Assembly (NCBI GenBank): GCA_905236405.1
Contig: CAJOQB010000203.1
Coordinates: 1 to 16,483, forward strand
DNA length: 16,483 nt
DNA from: an uncultured Bacteroidales bacterium
Lineage (GTDB): Bacteria > Bacteroidota > Bacteroidia > Bacteroidales > P3
Reading direction: 5' to 3'
Below the pieces are notes generated by a model. It did not search any database. It was not told the DNA's origin and was given only the letters and a program-made list of their open reading frames with translations. This document shows, piece by piece, positions 1-8,570 of the stretch. Positions within the stretch are counted from its first letter, which is position 1. Each line of letters opens with the position of its first letter. A program made the translations under genes and the position numbers.

Positions 1-138
1 AATGTGAAAGCAACCGTTATCAAACACTTAAAAGGCAAGAAAGTCCTTGTGTTCCGCAAGATTCGTCGCAAAGGCTTCCAGACCTTGAACGGTCATCGTG
101 ACTATCTGACCCAAATCAAAATCGATAGCATTAATTAA
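1..138 (+). CDS. rplU: 50S ribosomal protein L21, C-terminal part
   Basis: The reading frame is open from the first base and stops with TAA at 136-138, giving 45 residues of a gene that begins before the window. The C-terminal signature of bacterial L21 is visible: a Lys/Arg-rich strand (VLVFRKIRRKGFQ), then an NGHRDYLTQIKI ending equivalent to the GHRQ..T.vkI tail of the family. L21 binds 23S rRNA in the large subunit. Its position 35 nt upstream of rpmA is the conserved rplU-rpmA operon. The N-terminus and promoter lie outside the window. Confidence 0.93.
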   Translation, partial: NVKATVIKHLKGKKVLVFRKIRRKGFQTLNGHRDYLTQIKIDSIN

Positions 139-173
139 TCCCTTTAGTAGTAAACAATTAAAAGTATTATATC

Positions 174-434
174 ATGGCTCATAAAAAAGGTGTCGGAAGT
201 TCAAGCAACGGTCGCGAATCCGAAAGCAAACGTTTAGGTGTTAAGATTTTCGGTGGTCAGCATTGCATCGCCGGCAACATCATTGTCCGTCAGCGTGGCA
301 CCGTCCACAACCCCGGTCAGAATGTTGGCATGGGCAAAGACCACACCCTCTTCGCTCTCTGCGACGGTACCGTCCAGTTCAAGCGTGGTGCCAAAGACAG
401 ATCTTATGTCTCTGTCAATCCCGATGCAGAATAA
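174..434 (+). CDS. rpmA: 50S ribosomal protein L27
   Basis: This 86-residue protein has the usual length for L27 and carries the family's N-terminal MAHKKGVGSSSNGRES segment, the GVKIFGGQ core, and the IVRQRGT..HPG-type motif (here IIVRQRGTVHNPG) followed by GMGKDHTLFAL. L27 sits near the peptidyl-transferase centre, where its N-terminal tail approaches the P-site tRNA. There is no N-terminal extension needing proteolytic removal, unlike in Firmicutes. The start at 174 is the only plausible one. No Shine-Dalgarno is visible, as is normal in Bacteroidota. It is co-transcribed with rplU and followed 30 nt later by an intrinsic terminator. Confidence 0.97.
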   Translation: MAHKKGVGSSSNGRESESKRLGVKIFGGQHCIAGNIIVRQRGTVHNPGQNVGMGKDHTLFALCDGTVQFKRGAKDRSYVSVNPDAE

Positions 435-464
435 GGAGATTTCATTCTTAACAGCAATAATCTA

Positions 465-496
465 AGGAGATATCCCAACGGATGTCTCCTTTTTTT
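465..496 (+). terminator. Intrinsic terminator of rplU-rpmA
   Basis: A 10-bp stem (465-474 with 481-490, one U-G wobble) encloses a 6-nt loop and is followed directly by a run of T. It lies 30 nt beyond the rpmA stop codon, as expected for a rho-independent terminator. Confidence 0.85.
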
Positions 497-501
497 CATA
501 A

Positions 502-539
502 AAACAAGGCGGTCACCCTGTAGAGCAACCGCCTTGTTT
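502..539 (-). terminator. Intrinsic terminator of the small lipoprotein gene
   Basis: A perfect 12-bp inverted repeat (502-513 with 528-539) has a 14-nt loop. On the minus strand it lies 24 nt beyond the stop of the lipoprotein gene, and the stem is followed by a T-rich stretch (the complement of 491-501). It stands back to back with the rpmA terminator. Confidence 0.75.
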
Positions 540-563
540 AATTAATACTTCTTTTACTCTTGT

Positions 564-785
564 TTAGAAGAGTTGCGACTTGCACTCACGGCCCGTCTTC
601 TTGCCGTTCACCTCAACAACAGTGTTCATGTCAGAACACTTCTCGAAATGTTCGGTGTCAAGTGCTTCTTCGGTCTCTCTTTCCACAGTGCCATTGAGAT
701 ACCATTTGCAGTTGCAGGTCTTGTTGCAGCTTGCCAAGCAAGCAACCAAAGCAACAGCTGCGAGAGAAATCAAAACTTTCTTCAT
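564..785 (-). CDS. Small cysteine-rich lipoprotein, unknown function
   Basis: This 73-residue protein has an SPII signal: Lys2-Lys3, a hydrophobic core, and the lipobox LASC with Cys20 as the lipidated residue. The mature part is about 53 residues, polar and acidic, with four further cysteines (Cys24, Cys26, Cys50, Cys68), so two disulfides are possible. I do not recognise a named family. Small lipoproteins of this shape are common in Bacteroidota envelopes. It is divergent from dsbD across a 158-nt spacer; a role as a DsbD-pathway client is only an inference from this position and the cysteines. It has its own terminator on the rpmA side, so it is probably monocistronic. Confidence 0.72.
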   Translation of the reverse strand: MKKVLISLAAVALVACLASCNKTCNCKWYLNGTVERETEEALDTEHFEKCSDMNTVVEVNGKKTGRECKSQLF

Positions 786-849
786 TTCTTTTCATTCATA
801 ATTTATTACGCCTACTCTGTATGGTTTTCGGCATCCCCATAACAAAATG

Positions 850-857
850 CAAAAGTA
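850..857 (-). promoter_or_regulatory. Candidate Bacteroidota -7 element for the lipoprotein gene
   Basis: On the minus strand this reads TACTTTTG, a full match to the Bacteroidota -7 consensus TAnnTTTG, about 65 nt before the lipoprotein start codon. A TTTG lies upstream (873-876), but its spacing of 15 nt is shorter than the usual spacing of about 19-21, so the -33 assignment is weak. Confidence 0.35.
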
Positions 858-892
858 CAAAAAAAAAAACACCAAAAACGAACCATGACTTA

Positions 893-908
893 TATTTTTG
901 TATTTTTG
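893..908 (+). promoter_or_regulatory. Candidate -7 elements for dsbD
   Basis: Two adjacent copies of TATTTTTG (893-900 and 901-908) each match TAnnTTTG, 36-50 nt before the dsbD start. No convincing -33 TTTG is visible at the right distance, so the call rests on the -7 match and the location in the divergent spacer. Confidence 0.35.
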
Positions 909-943
909 CATTTTATTAAACATAGAAATATAGTATTCACAAC

Positions 944-3001
944 ATGAAGAAGTGTCTGATTCTTATCGCGTTTGCAGTATTATCGCTGCTTTCGTTCGCA
1001 CAGGTGCAAAATCCCGCCAAGTGGTCGTATTCGGTCAAAGAGATCTCGGCCACCGAGGTCGAACTGGTATTCACCTGCAAACTTGAAGCCGGTTGGCACA
1101 TCTATTCCCAATACACCGACCCTGCCGGTCCCATCGCACTGGAGTTCACCTTCGACAAAGGCAACGGGTTCAGCACTGTCGGCAAAGTGCAGGAGCCCAA
1201 GGCACACGAAGAGTTTGACGAGACCTTCCAATGCAACGTCAAGTCGTTCACGGGCAACGTTACCTTCCGTCAAAAGGTGAAACGCACTACCGACAAAGCA
1301 TTCAAAGTCACTGGCTCGCTTTACTACCAACTCTGCAACGACGGCAGTTGCATTGCTCCGAGCGACGTGCCTTTCACCTTCAACGTCCCTGCCACCACAA
1401 TGAAAGCCGAAGAGGCTGACACCGCTGCCGCTGAAGCCGAAATGGATGAAGCAGCAGAGGACACCACTACCGCTGCCGCCATTGCACAGGAGACCGAAGA
1501 GAACAACGACGGCGACGAGAGCGAAGAGAAAGACCTCAACCTGCTGCTCACCTTCTTGGTGGCATTGGGTGGCGGCATCCTCACCATGTTCACTCCTTGT
1601 GTCTTCCCCATGATTCCCATGACGGTCAACTTCTTCATGCACAGCAGTGAGAACAAACGCAAGAACCGTCGTCAAGCCTGGTTCTTCGGGTTCTCCATTA
1701 TCTTCATCTTCGCCGTGCTGGGTGCCATCCTGAGTTTCATTTTCGGACCCGAGTCGCTCAACTTCATCGGCACCCACGGCATCCCCAACCTGATTTTCTT
1801 CCTCATCTTCTTTGTCTTTGCCCTCTCTTTCTTCGGCCTCTTCGAGATCAAGATGCCCGAGAAATGGATCAACAAGTCAGACGAACAAGCCGACAAAGGC
1901 GGATTGATGGCCCCCTTCTTCATTGCACTCACCACCGTGCTGGTCTCCTTCTCCTGCACCGGTCCCATCATTGGCGGAGCACTGGTAGGACTGACCACCG
2001 AGTCAACCAACCGTTGGGTGGCGCTCGTCACCATGTTGGGATTCGGCATCGGTTTTGCCCTTCCGTTCACCTTGCTGGCCTTCTTCCCCCAAGTGCTGAA
2101 GAACATGAAGTCGGGCGGATGGCTCAACACCGTCAAGGTCTCCTTCGCCTTCCTCGAGCTGGCCTTTGGTCTGAAATTCCTCAGCATGGCCGACCAATAC
2201 TGGACCTGGCGACTGCTCGACCGTGAGATATATCTGGCACTGTGGATTGTCATCTTCTCGCTGTGGGGCATCTACCTGTTGGGCAAAATCAAATTCAAAG
2301 GCGACGAGGATGTCGAGCACATCGGTGTCATCCGTCTCTTCTTGGTCATCCTCGACTTTGCCTTCGTGGTATACATGATTCCCGGTATGTGGGGTGCACC
2401 CTTGAAAGGCATTTCCGGATACCTGCCTCCCGAAGACACACAGGACTTCAATATTGAGCGAACCATCGTCGAACACACACAGAACATCCAAGCCGGCACC
2501 GTGGCCTATAACGGCTCCTTGCCTGCCGACCGCAAATATGTCGACCAACTGCACCTGCCCACCGGTTTCGAAGGCTTCTATGACCTCGACGAGGCAAAAG
2601 CATGGGCCAAAGAGCACAACAAGCCCATCTTCATCGACTTCACCGGTCGCAACTGTGCCAACTGCCGTAAGATGGAGAATGCCGTTTGGGTGGATTCCGA
2701 GGTGAAGAAGATTCTCAACGAAGACTTCATTATCTGTTCCCTCTTTGCCGACATGAACGACATCGACCTGCCCGAAGAGGAATGGATTCCCGACGACCAT
2801 GGCCGTATGATCAAGACGCTGGGCCGCCGCAACCTCTACTACCAAACCAAGACCTTCAACATGAACGCCCAACCCTACTATGTCATCATCGACAGCGAGG
2901 GCAATGTGCTGACCAAAGAAAACTTCAAGTATGTACGCGACGTACAGAAGTTCATCCATTGGCTCAACGAGGGCAAGGCGAACTACGGGAAATCAAAGTA
3001 A
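944..3001 (+). CDS. dsbD: Thiol:disulfide interchange protein DsbD family
   Basis: This 685-residue membrane protein passes electrons from cytoplasmic thioredoxin to periplasmic disulfide-handling proteins. The three DsbD modules are visible. Residues 1-20 are a signal peptide. Residues 21-150 form an immunoglobulin-like alpha domain with the redox pair Cys131/Cys136 (CNDGSC, the shorter C-x4-C spacing typical of Bacteroidota). An Ala/Glu-rich linker follows (about 152-195). A CcdA-type membrane domain (about 198-475) holds FTPCVFPMIP (Cys219) and SCTGP (Cys338), the paired transmembrane cysteines. The C-terminal thioredoxin-like domain (about 545-680) has CANC (Cys571/Cys574). Full length with all six redox cysteines present. 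It is convergent with rnr and divergent from a Cys-rich lipoprotein. Confidence 0.95.
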   Translation: MKKCLILIAFAVLSLLSFAQVQNPAKWSYSVKEISATEVELVFTCKLEAGWHIYSQYTDPAGPIALEFTFDKGNGFSTVGKVQEPKAHEEFDETFQCNVKSFTGNVTFRQKVKRTTDKAFKVTGSLYYQLCNDGSCIAPSDVPFTFNVPATTMKAEEADTAAAEAEMDEAAEDTTTAAAIAQETEENNDGDESEEKDLNLLLTFLVALGGGILTMFTPCVFPMIPMTVNFFMHSSENKRKNRRQAWFFGFSIIFIFAVLGAILSFIFGPESLNFIGTHGIPNLIFFLIFFVFALSFFGLFEIKMPEKWINKSDEQADKGGLMAPFFIALTTVLVSFSCTGPIIGGALVGLTTESTNRWVALVTMLGFGIGFALPFTLLAFFPQVLKNMKSGGWLNTVKVSFAFLELAFGLKFLSMADQYWTWRLLDREIYLALWIVIFSLWGIYLLGKIKFKGDEDVEHIGVIRLFLVILDFAFVVYMIPGMWGAPLKGISGYLPPEDTQDFNIERTIVEHTQNIQAGTVAYNGSLPADRKYVDQLHLPTGFEGFYDLDEAKAWAKEHNKPIFIDFTGRNCANCRKMENAVWVDSEVKKILNEDFIICSLFADMNDIDLPEEEWIPDDHGRMIKTLGRRNLYYQTKTFNMNAQPYYVIIDSEGNVLTKENFKYVRDVQKFIHWLNEGKANYGKSK

Positions 3002-3020
3002 ACATCGTATTGTATTAAAA

Positions 3021-3060
3021 AAACAACAGGCAACCTCCATTGCGGGGTTGCCTGTTGTTT
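3021..3060. terminator. Bidirectional terminator between dsbD and rnr
   Basis: A perfect 15-bp inverted repeat (3021-3035 with 3046-3060) has a 10-nt loop and A/T-rich flanks. It fills the 61-nt gap between the convergent stop codons. The T-run is stronger on the minus strand (complement of 3015-3023), so it serves rnr at least; on the plus strand it ends in only three T. Confidence 0.82.
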
Positions 3061-3062
3061 GA

Positions 3063-5396
3063 TCACTTGCTCGCTTTGCTTTTTTTGCGAGTCTTGGAGG
3101 GCCTGCCACTTTTGCCCTCTTTGGATGTCCGAGCGTTTTTGGCCTTGGGACTCCTTGACTTCGGTTTTATCGTCTTCGGCGACCTGGAAGGATGCCCGTT
3201 TGCCGACGGACGTTGCTCATCGCCGTCGACCAACTCAAAGTCGATAAGCTTGCGGAGCATGTCGACACCCTTGACACAGATGGTCACAGGGTCGCCCAGT
3301 TTGTAGGTCTGCCCCGTGCGACGTCCTATCACCTGGTAGTTGTCCTCGTCGAGCATGTAGTAGTCGCCTTTCAGGCTGCCGATGGGAATCATGCCCTCGC
3401 ACTTGTTGCCCTCTATCTCGGCATAGATGCCCCATTTGCTGACACCCGATATCAACGCGGGGAATGTCTGGCCAATCTTGTCGCTCAGATACTCTGCCTG
3501 CTTGTATTTGACACTGCTGCGTTCGGCATCGGCAGCCCGCTTCTCCATCACCGAGCAATGCTTGCAGTATTCCTCATACTCGGCGGCATTGGCGCTGTCG
3601 CCTCCATTCATGTAGCTAAAGAGCAGCCGATGGACCATCAGGTCGGGATAGCGACGGATGGGCGAAGTGAAATGGGTGTAGAAGGGGAACGCCAATCCAT
3701 AGTGTCCGATATTGTCGGTGCTGTAGTAGGCTTTGGACATGGTGCGGATGGCTATCGAGTCAATCATGTACTCTTCACCCCTGCCAGCGATGTTCTCGAA
3801 CAGATTGTTGTACGACTGAGCCAATGCCTTGCGGCTGCCCGTGTGCATCTCGAAGCCCAGATGCGACACAAACTCGACAAAAGTATTCAGCTTCTCAGGG
3901 TTGGGTTCATCGTGGACACGATAGACGAACGTCTTGGCATCGGGATTGCGACGCACCTTGCCCTCTTTGGCGATGGCGCCCACCCGCTCGGCCACTTTGC
4001 GGTTGGCCAGCAGCATAAACTCCTCGATGAGCCAGTTGGCCTCTTTCGACTCCTTGATGTATACTCCTATAGGCTTTGCGTTCTCGTCCAATTGGAACTT
4101 CACCTCCTGCGTCTCAAAATTGATGGCTCCGTCCTTGTAACGACCGTCACGCAAGATGGTGGCCAACTGGTGTAGCGCCAGTATAGCCTCGCCCACCTTT
4201 TGGTCGGCGGGGTCACCCGTGTCGACCCATTTTCCACGGTCGATCACCTCCTGTGCCTGCTCGTAAGCCAACCGGCGGTCGCTACAGATGATGCTCTTGC
4301 CGAACCATTGGTCGACCACCGTGGCCTGTGGTGTCATCTCGAAGAGCACCGAGAAACAGAGTTTGTCCTCACCCTGACGGAGCGAGCAAAGCTCGTTGCA
4401 AAGCCGTTCGGGCAACATCGGCACCGTGCGGTCGACAAGATAGATGGAGGTGCCGCGTTCGTAGGCCTCTCGGTCGATGGGCGAGCCAGGAGTGACATAG
4501 TGCGACACATCGGCGATATGCACACCCACCTCGTAATTGCCGTTCTTCAGCGGCTTGAACGAGAGAGCATCGTCGAAGTCCTTGGCATCCGAGGGGTCGA
4601 TGGTGAAAGTGGTCTCCTTGCGGAAATCACGTCGTCCCTCATAATCTTTCTTCGTCGGTGCTTTGATTTTGGCAGCGGCAGCCTTGACATCGTCAGGGAA
4701 GTCTATCGGGAAATCGTTCTCCACCAATATCGACTGCATCTCGACATTGTTGTCGCCCGGCTTGCCTAAACGATTCACCACTTTGCCCACCGGATTGTGC
4801 ATATTAGCCGGCCAGTCGGTCATCTCGACCACACATTTCTCACCATCCACGGCACCATTGAGGTCGGGCAAGGGAATGAAGATGTCGACCACCATATTGC
4901 GGTTGTCGGGCAACAGGAAAGCAAAGTTGCCCTGTCGTTGGATGCGGCCCACGAAACGGGTCTTGGCCCGTTCCAATATCTCCACCACCTGTCCCTCGGG
5001 TTTGTGCATCTTGCGTTGGGGGAACATCAGCACCTTGACGGTGTCGCCATGAAGGGCATGATTGGTGTAGTTGGGGGCAATCATGACATCCTCGCGTCCC
5101 TCCTCTTTGGGAATGACATAGGCTTTGCCTGTCTGTTTCATGTCGATGGTGCCAATCACATAGTTCTTGGGCAGCAAGTCGTCGTTGATATGTTTGGGGT
5201 TGATTTTGTATTTTCCCCTGCCCTCTTCGACAAGGATATGGTCTTCGGCCATCTGAAGCACAGTGGCGTGCACCAATTCGCGGAACGCCTTGTCGTAGGC
5301 ACCCACCTTGGCGGCCACCTGTTTGTAGTTGAACGAGGAGAAAGGGCTGTTGGCAAAGACTTTCAGTATCTGTAATTCAATTTTGTCTGTATTCAT
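3063..5396 (-). CDS. rnr: Ribonuclease R (3'-5' exoribonuclease)
   Basis: This 777-residue enzyme degrades RNA, including structured RNA, from the 3' end in the cytoplasm. Domains in order: an N-terminal winged-helix region (about 1-75), two cold-shock/OB domains (about 78-230), the RNB catalytic domain opening with IDPSDAKDFDDAL (Asp267, Asp273, Asp275 and Asp276 as the metal-binding aspartates) and containing GHYGLAFPFYTHFTSPIRRYPDL, an S1 domain (about 640-723), and a Lys/Arg/Ser-rich basic tail (724-777). The tail makes it somewhat longer than a minimal RNase R. The start MNTDKIEL precedes the winged helix directly. It lies 17 nt downstream of dcp and is probably co-transcribed with it. 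Confidence 0.95.
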   Translation of the reverse strand: MNTDKIELQILKVFANSPFSSFNYKQVAAKVGAYDKAFRELVHATVLQMAEDHILVEEGRGKYKINPKHINDDLLPKNYVIGTIDMKQTGKAYVIPKEEGREDVMIAPNYTNHALHGDTVKVLMFPQRKMHKPEGQVVEILERAKTRFVGRIQRQGNFAFLLPDNRNMVVDIFIPLPDLNGAVDGEKCVVEMTDWPANMHNPVGKVVNRLGKPGDNNVEMQSILVENDFPIDFPDDVKAAAAKIKAPTKKDYEGRRDFRKETTFTIDPSDAKDFDDALSFKPLKNGNYEVGVHIADVSHYVTPGSPIDREAYERGTSIYLVDRTVPMLPERLCNELCSLRQGEDKLCFSVLFEMTPQATVVDQWFGKSIICSDRRLAYEQAQEVIDRGKWVDTGDPADQKVGEAILALHQLATILRDGRYKDGAINFETQEVKFQLDENAKPIGVYIKESKEANWLIEEFMLLANRKVAERVGAIAKEGKVRRNPDAKTFVYRVHDEPNPEKLNTFVEFVSHLGFEMHTGSRKALAQSYNNLFENIAGRGEEYMIDSIAIRTMSKAYYSTDNIGHYGLAFPFYTHFTSPIRRYPDLMVHRLLFSYMNGGDSANAAEYEEYCKHCSVMEKRAADAERSSVKYKQAEYLSDKIGQTFPALISGVSKWGIYAEIEGNKCEGMIPIGSLKGDYYMLDEDNYQVIGRRTGQTYKLGDPVTICVKGVDMLRKLIDFELVDGDEQRPSANGHPSRSPKTIKPKSRSPKAKNARTSKEGKSGRPSKTRKKSKASK

Positions 5397-5413
5397 TTCT
5401 TGATTGTTTTTTG

Positions 5414-7435
5414 TTATTTCTTAAAACCGCTTCGCTCTATGAGGGCGTCGGGATTGGGATCGCGACCCATGAAGCGGCGATAGAGTGTCGACGGATGTTC
5501 GCTGCCACCTCGCGAAAGGATATCTCTCCTGAACCGGGCAGCCGTCTCCGAGTCAAAGATGCCGTGGGCCTTGAAATGGGAGAAGATGTCTGCATCCAGA
5601 GCCTCCGCCCATTTGTAGCCATAGTAGCCTGCCGCATAGCCACCAGCAAAGATATGGGTAAAGGCTGTGACGGTGTTGCCCATCGGAGGCAGCAGGTCGG
5701 TCATTGCCTGGTGCTCGAATAGTGCCGCGTCGCGTTGTTTAGGCATCTCGTGGAGTGTATGGAACGCCAAGTCGGTGTTGCCCAAGTTTAGTTGTCGCAG
5801 GCACAGCCAGCCCGACAGATAGTTCTGACTGCGACGTATCTTCTCCACATATTCGGTCGGAATCGTCTCGCCCGTTTGGTAGTGACGGGCAAAGGAGTTG
5901 AGGAACTCCGGCTCATAACACCAGTTCTCCATCACCTGGCTGGGCATCTCGACAAAGTCACGCAGCACATTGGTCCCCGAGAGACTCTCGTACCGGACAT
6001 CGCTCAGCATCCCGTGCATGGCATGCCCCATCTCGTGCATGAACGTCTCCACCTCGCCAAAGCTAAGCAGTGCCGGCTGGTGGCCCACCGGTCGCGAGAA
6101 ATTGCACACCACCTGTATCAACGGCCGCACGTCACGGTCTCCCTCGCGATGCTGTCCTCGGAACTCGGTCATCCATGCACCGCCACGTTTGCTGGCACGA
6201 GGGTGCATGTCCAGATAGAGCAGCCCCATCCATCGCTCGCCGTCGGTCACCTTGTACACCTTGGCCTCGGGGTGATAGCTCTCTACGTCGGTGGTCTCGA
6301 CAAACGACAGTCCATAGAGTCGATGATAGAGGTCGAAGATGCCTTGCCGTACCTTTTCAAGCGGGAAATAGGGACGCAGCAACTCGCTGTCGAAGTCGTA
6401 TTTCTCTTTCCGCAGCAACTCGCTGTAGTAGGAGAAGTCGTATTTCTGTATCGAAAAATCAGCACCCTGCCGCCGAGCATAGTCCTGCACCTCCTGCAAA
6501 TCGGCCTTCGCCGCTGGAAGCGACGCCTCCTTCAACCGCTTCATGAAAGCCCTCACCGTCGCCACATCGCCAGCCATCTTGTCGCTAAGGACATACGACG
6601 CATAATCGTCGTAACCCAACAGCCGAGCCATCTCGAGCCGCAGCTCCACAATACGGAAGATGGTGGCGTTGTTATCATTGTCGTTGCCTCGGTGGCCACG
6701 ATTGTTGTAGGCTTGGTAGAGCATCCGACGCAATGGACGACTCTCGGCATAGGTCATAAAGGGAATATAACTGGGACCATGTAGCGTCACCACCCATCCT
6801 TTCAATCCTCGACTGCGAGCCTCGTCACGTGCCATCTCCACCACTCGCGACGGCAGTCCCTTCAAGCTCTCCTTGCGAGTCAGGTGCAAGACATATTCGT
6901 TGGTGTCAGCCAGCACATGCTGGTTGAACAGTTGGGTCAACGTGGCCAGTTCCTCGCTGCATCGGGCGAAAGCCTTCTTCTCCTCTTCTCCCAACCGAGC
7001 TCCGTGCTTCACAAAAGCTCGATAGGTCCGCTCCAAAAGCGTCTGCTGCTCTGCGTCGAGAGAGAGTGACTCCCTTTGGTCATACAACGACGCCACACGG
7101 TCGAAGAGCCGAGCATCCATATATATTTCGTTGCTGTAGCGAGCCAACAACGGGCTCATCTCCATGGCAATCTGCTGCAACTGCTCGTTGGTGTCGCACT
7201 CGTTGAGGTTGAACAGCAACGCCGTGGCTCTGTCCAAAAGCGGTGACGAGTGTTCCAATGCCTCGATGGTGTTCTCAAAAGTAGGAGACTCCTCATTGCC
7301 TGCAATGGCTTGTATACGTTCCCTTCCCTCCTCCATGGCGTGACGGATGGCCGGCTCGTAGTGTTCCGGGCGTATCGAAGAAAAAGGTGGGGTGTCAAAA
7401 GGCGTGTTCCACGCTGCCAACAAAGGATTTGTCAT
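5414..7435 (-). CDS. dcp: M3-family zinc metallopeptidase, peptidyl-dipeptidase Dcp type
   Basis: A 673-residue thimet-oligopeptidase-type (M3A) peptidase that cleaves short peptides. The zinc site is clear: HEMGH in FMHEMGHAMHGM (His467, Glu468, His471 from this start) with the third ligand Glu496 in RDFVEMPSQVMENW. The N-terminus MTNPLLAAWNTPFDTPPF closely resembles typical family starts. An in-frame ATG seven codons upstream (7456) would add MHTFCIT and cannot be excluded, but it fits the family less well. No signal peptide, so cytoplasmic. Length is normal. Whether it releases dipeptides (Dcp) or acts as oligopeptidase A cannot be decided from motifs alone. It is upstream of rnr with a 17-nt gap and divergent from the coiled-coil lipoprotein gene. 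Confidence 0.9.
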   Translation of the reverse strand: MTNPLLAAWNTPFDTPPFSSIRPEHYEPAIRHAMEEGRERIQAIAGNEESPTFENTIEALEHSSPLLDRATALLFNLNECDTNEQLQQIAMEMSPLLARYSNEIYMDARLFDRVASLYDQRESLSLDAEQQTLLERTYRAFVKHGARLGEEEKKAFARCSEELATLTQLFNQHVLADTNEYVLHLTRKESLKGLPSRVVEMARDEARSRGLKGWVVTLHGPSYIPFMTYAESRPLRRMLYQAYNNRGHRGNDNDNNATIFRIVELRLEMARLLGYDDYASYVLSDKMAGDVATVRAFMKRLKEASLPAAKADLQEVQDYARRQGADFSIQKYDFSYYSELLRKEKYDFDSELLRPYFPLEKVRQGIFDLYHRLYGLSFVETTDVESYHPEAKVYKVTDGERWMGLLYLDMHPRASKRGGAWMTEFRGQHREGDRDVRPLIQVVCNFSRPVGHQPALLSFGEVETFMHEMGHAMHGMLSDVRYESLSGTNVLRDFVEMPSQVMENWCYEPEFLNSFARHYQTGETIPTEYVEKIRRSQNYLSGWLCLRQLNLGNTDLAFHTLHEMPKQRDAALFEHQAMTDLLPPMGNTVTAFTHIFAGGYAAGYYGYKWAEALDADIFSHFKAHGIFDSETAARFRRDILSRGGSEHPSTLYRRFMGRDPNPDALIERSGFKK

Positions 7436-7489
7436 AGTAATACAAAAGGTATGCAATAAAATCTAACAAGTTACGTTATTCGCACTATA

Positions 7490-7521
7490 TTGCCTTAAAC
7501 GCAGAAAAAGAAATAATATTG
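7490..7521 (+). promoter_or_regulatory. Candidate promoter of the coiled-coil lipoprotein gene
   Basis: A TTG at 7490-7492 is separated by 21 nt from TAATATTG at 7514-7521, which matches seven of eight -7 consensus positions (TAnnTTTG). Transcription would start about 17-20 nt before the ATG at 7545. Confidence 0.4.
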
Positions 7522-7544
7522 TAATACACATAAACAATAAGACA

Positions 7545-8423
7545 ATGAAAAAGCTTCATCTCATCCTGGGGTTCGCATTGACGGCCCTCCTTGTTGCCTG
7601 CAACGGCAAAGCCAGCGACGACCTCCTCATTGCCCAGCAACGTGCCGACTCGCTGCAACAAATCGTCGACGAGAAAGATGGCGAAATCGACGCCCTCTTC
7701 GATGTCCTCAACCAGATTGAAGACAACCTCAACCAAATCAACAGCAAGTACTCCTCGGTACAGAAGATGAGCCGCGGCGGCATCGAAGGCGGCAGCAATG
7801 TCAAAGGCGAAATCAACGACCAAATCGCCAACATCGAGACCATGCTGGCCGACAACAAGACCAAACTGGCCAACCTCAACGCCAAGCTGAAAGCCGCCGG
7901 CAACGAAAGCACCCAACTCCAAGAGTTCGTCACCAAGCTCGAACAACGCATCTCCGACCAGGAAGCCCAAATCACCGCTCTCCGCACCGAGTTAGAGAAC
8001 AGCAAGGTCATCATCCGCGGACTCAACGAGAACATCAACACCCTCCATGCCTCCAACCAAGAGAAGGATGCTACCATCGCCCGTCAGACCGCCGAAGCCA
8101 ACAAGGCCTACTTCATCGTCGGCAGCTACAGCGAACTGAAGAACGCTGGCATCGTCAACAAGAGCGGCGGATTCATCGGCATCGGCAAGAAGCAGAGTGC
8201 CACCACCAACATGAACACCGAACTCTTCACCATGATTGACCGCACCAAGGTGACCACCATCACCGTCAACAAGAAGAAACCCATCATCATCACCAAACAT
8301 CCCTCCGACAGCTACGAACTGGTAGCCGACGAGCACGATCCTTCGGTGACCGCCTACCTGAAAATCCTCAACCCAGGCTCCTTCTGGAGATACACCGACT
8401 ATCTGGTCATCTCCACCAAGTAA
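7545..8423 (+). CDS. Coiled-coil lipoprotein, possible Cbp1-like adhesin
   Basis: This 292-residue envelope protein has an SPII signal peptide with lipobox LVAC (Cys19). Residues about 25-185 are heptad-rich, strongly charged coiled coil (runs such as TKLANLNAKLKAA and KLEQRISDQEAQI). The C-terminal 105 residues look like a compact beta-rich domain (YFIVGSYSELKNAGIV... through YTDYLVISTK). This layout is common in Bacteroidota, and some such proteins have been named Cbp1-family collagen-binding adhesins; I assign that only tentatively from overall shape. It could equally be a structural envelope protein. It has its own candidate promoter and a strong terminator, so it is probably monocistronic. 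Confidence 0.75.
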   Translation: MKKLHLILGFALTALLVACNGKASDDLLIAQQRADSLQQIVDEKDGEIDALFDVLNQIEDNLNQINSKYSSVQKMSRGGIEGGSNVKGEINDQIANIETMLADNKTKLANLNAKLKAAGNESTQLQEFVTKLEQRISDQEAQITALRTELENSKVIIRGLNENINTLHASNQEKDATIARQTAEANKAYFIVGSYSELKNAGIVNKSGGFIGIGKKQSATTNMNTELFTMIDRTKVTTITVNKKKPIIITKHPSDSYELVADEHDPSVTAYLKILNPGSFWRYTDYLVISTK

Positions 8424-8447
8424 ACTTTTTTGTTCACATATTTGGTG

Positions 8448-8480
8448 AGGGGCGAACCGACAGGTTTGCCCCTTTGTTTT
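8448..8480 (+). terminator. Intrinsic terminator of the coiled-coil lipoprotein gene
   Basis: An 11-bp stem (8448-8458 with 8463-8473, one G-U pair) with a GACA tetraloop runs into a T-rich tail (8473-8480), 24 nt beyond the stop codon. Confidence 0.85.
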
Positions 8481-8518
8481 CACCAATTGTAGTGATTCTG
8501 CGTTTTGCGGAATCTACG

Positions 8519-8526
8519 TATCTTTG
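8519..8526 (+). promoter_or_regulatory. Bacteroidota -7 promoter element for the DUF4491-ZIP operon
   Basis: TATCTTTG followed by CAGC is an exact match to the TAnnTTTG(C) consensus, 44 nt before the DUF4491 start codon and just beyond the preceding terminator. The upstream TTTG at 8504-8507 is only 11 nt away, so the -33 element is not clear. Confidence 0.55.
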
Positions 8527-8570
8527 CAGCATATAACAAAGCGGTAATCATCAAACAAACAATTGAACAA

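Noticed and set aside
2003..2959. Long open frame on the minus strand opposite dsbD (318 codons)
   Set aside because: It is a shadow of the GC-biased dsbD codons; composition is unlike a real protein and dsbD itself is unambiguous.
3192..4175. Long plus-strand open frame opposite rnr
   Set aside because: No recognisable family, and it lies wholly antisense to the well-conserved RNase R domains.
8505..8570. Upstream start adding 22 residues to the DUF4491 protein
   Set aside because: The extension covers the TATCTTTG promoter element and does not match the family's N-terminus.
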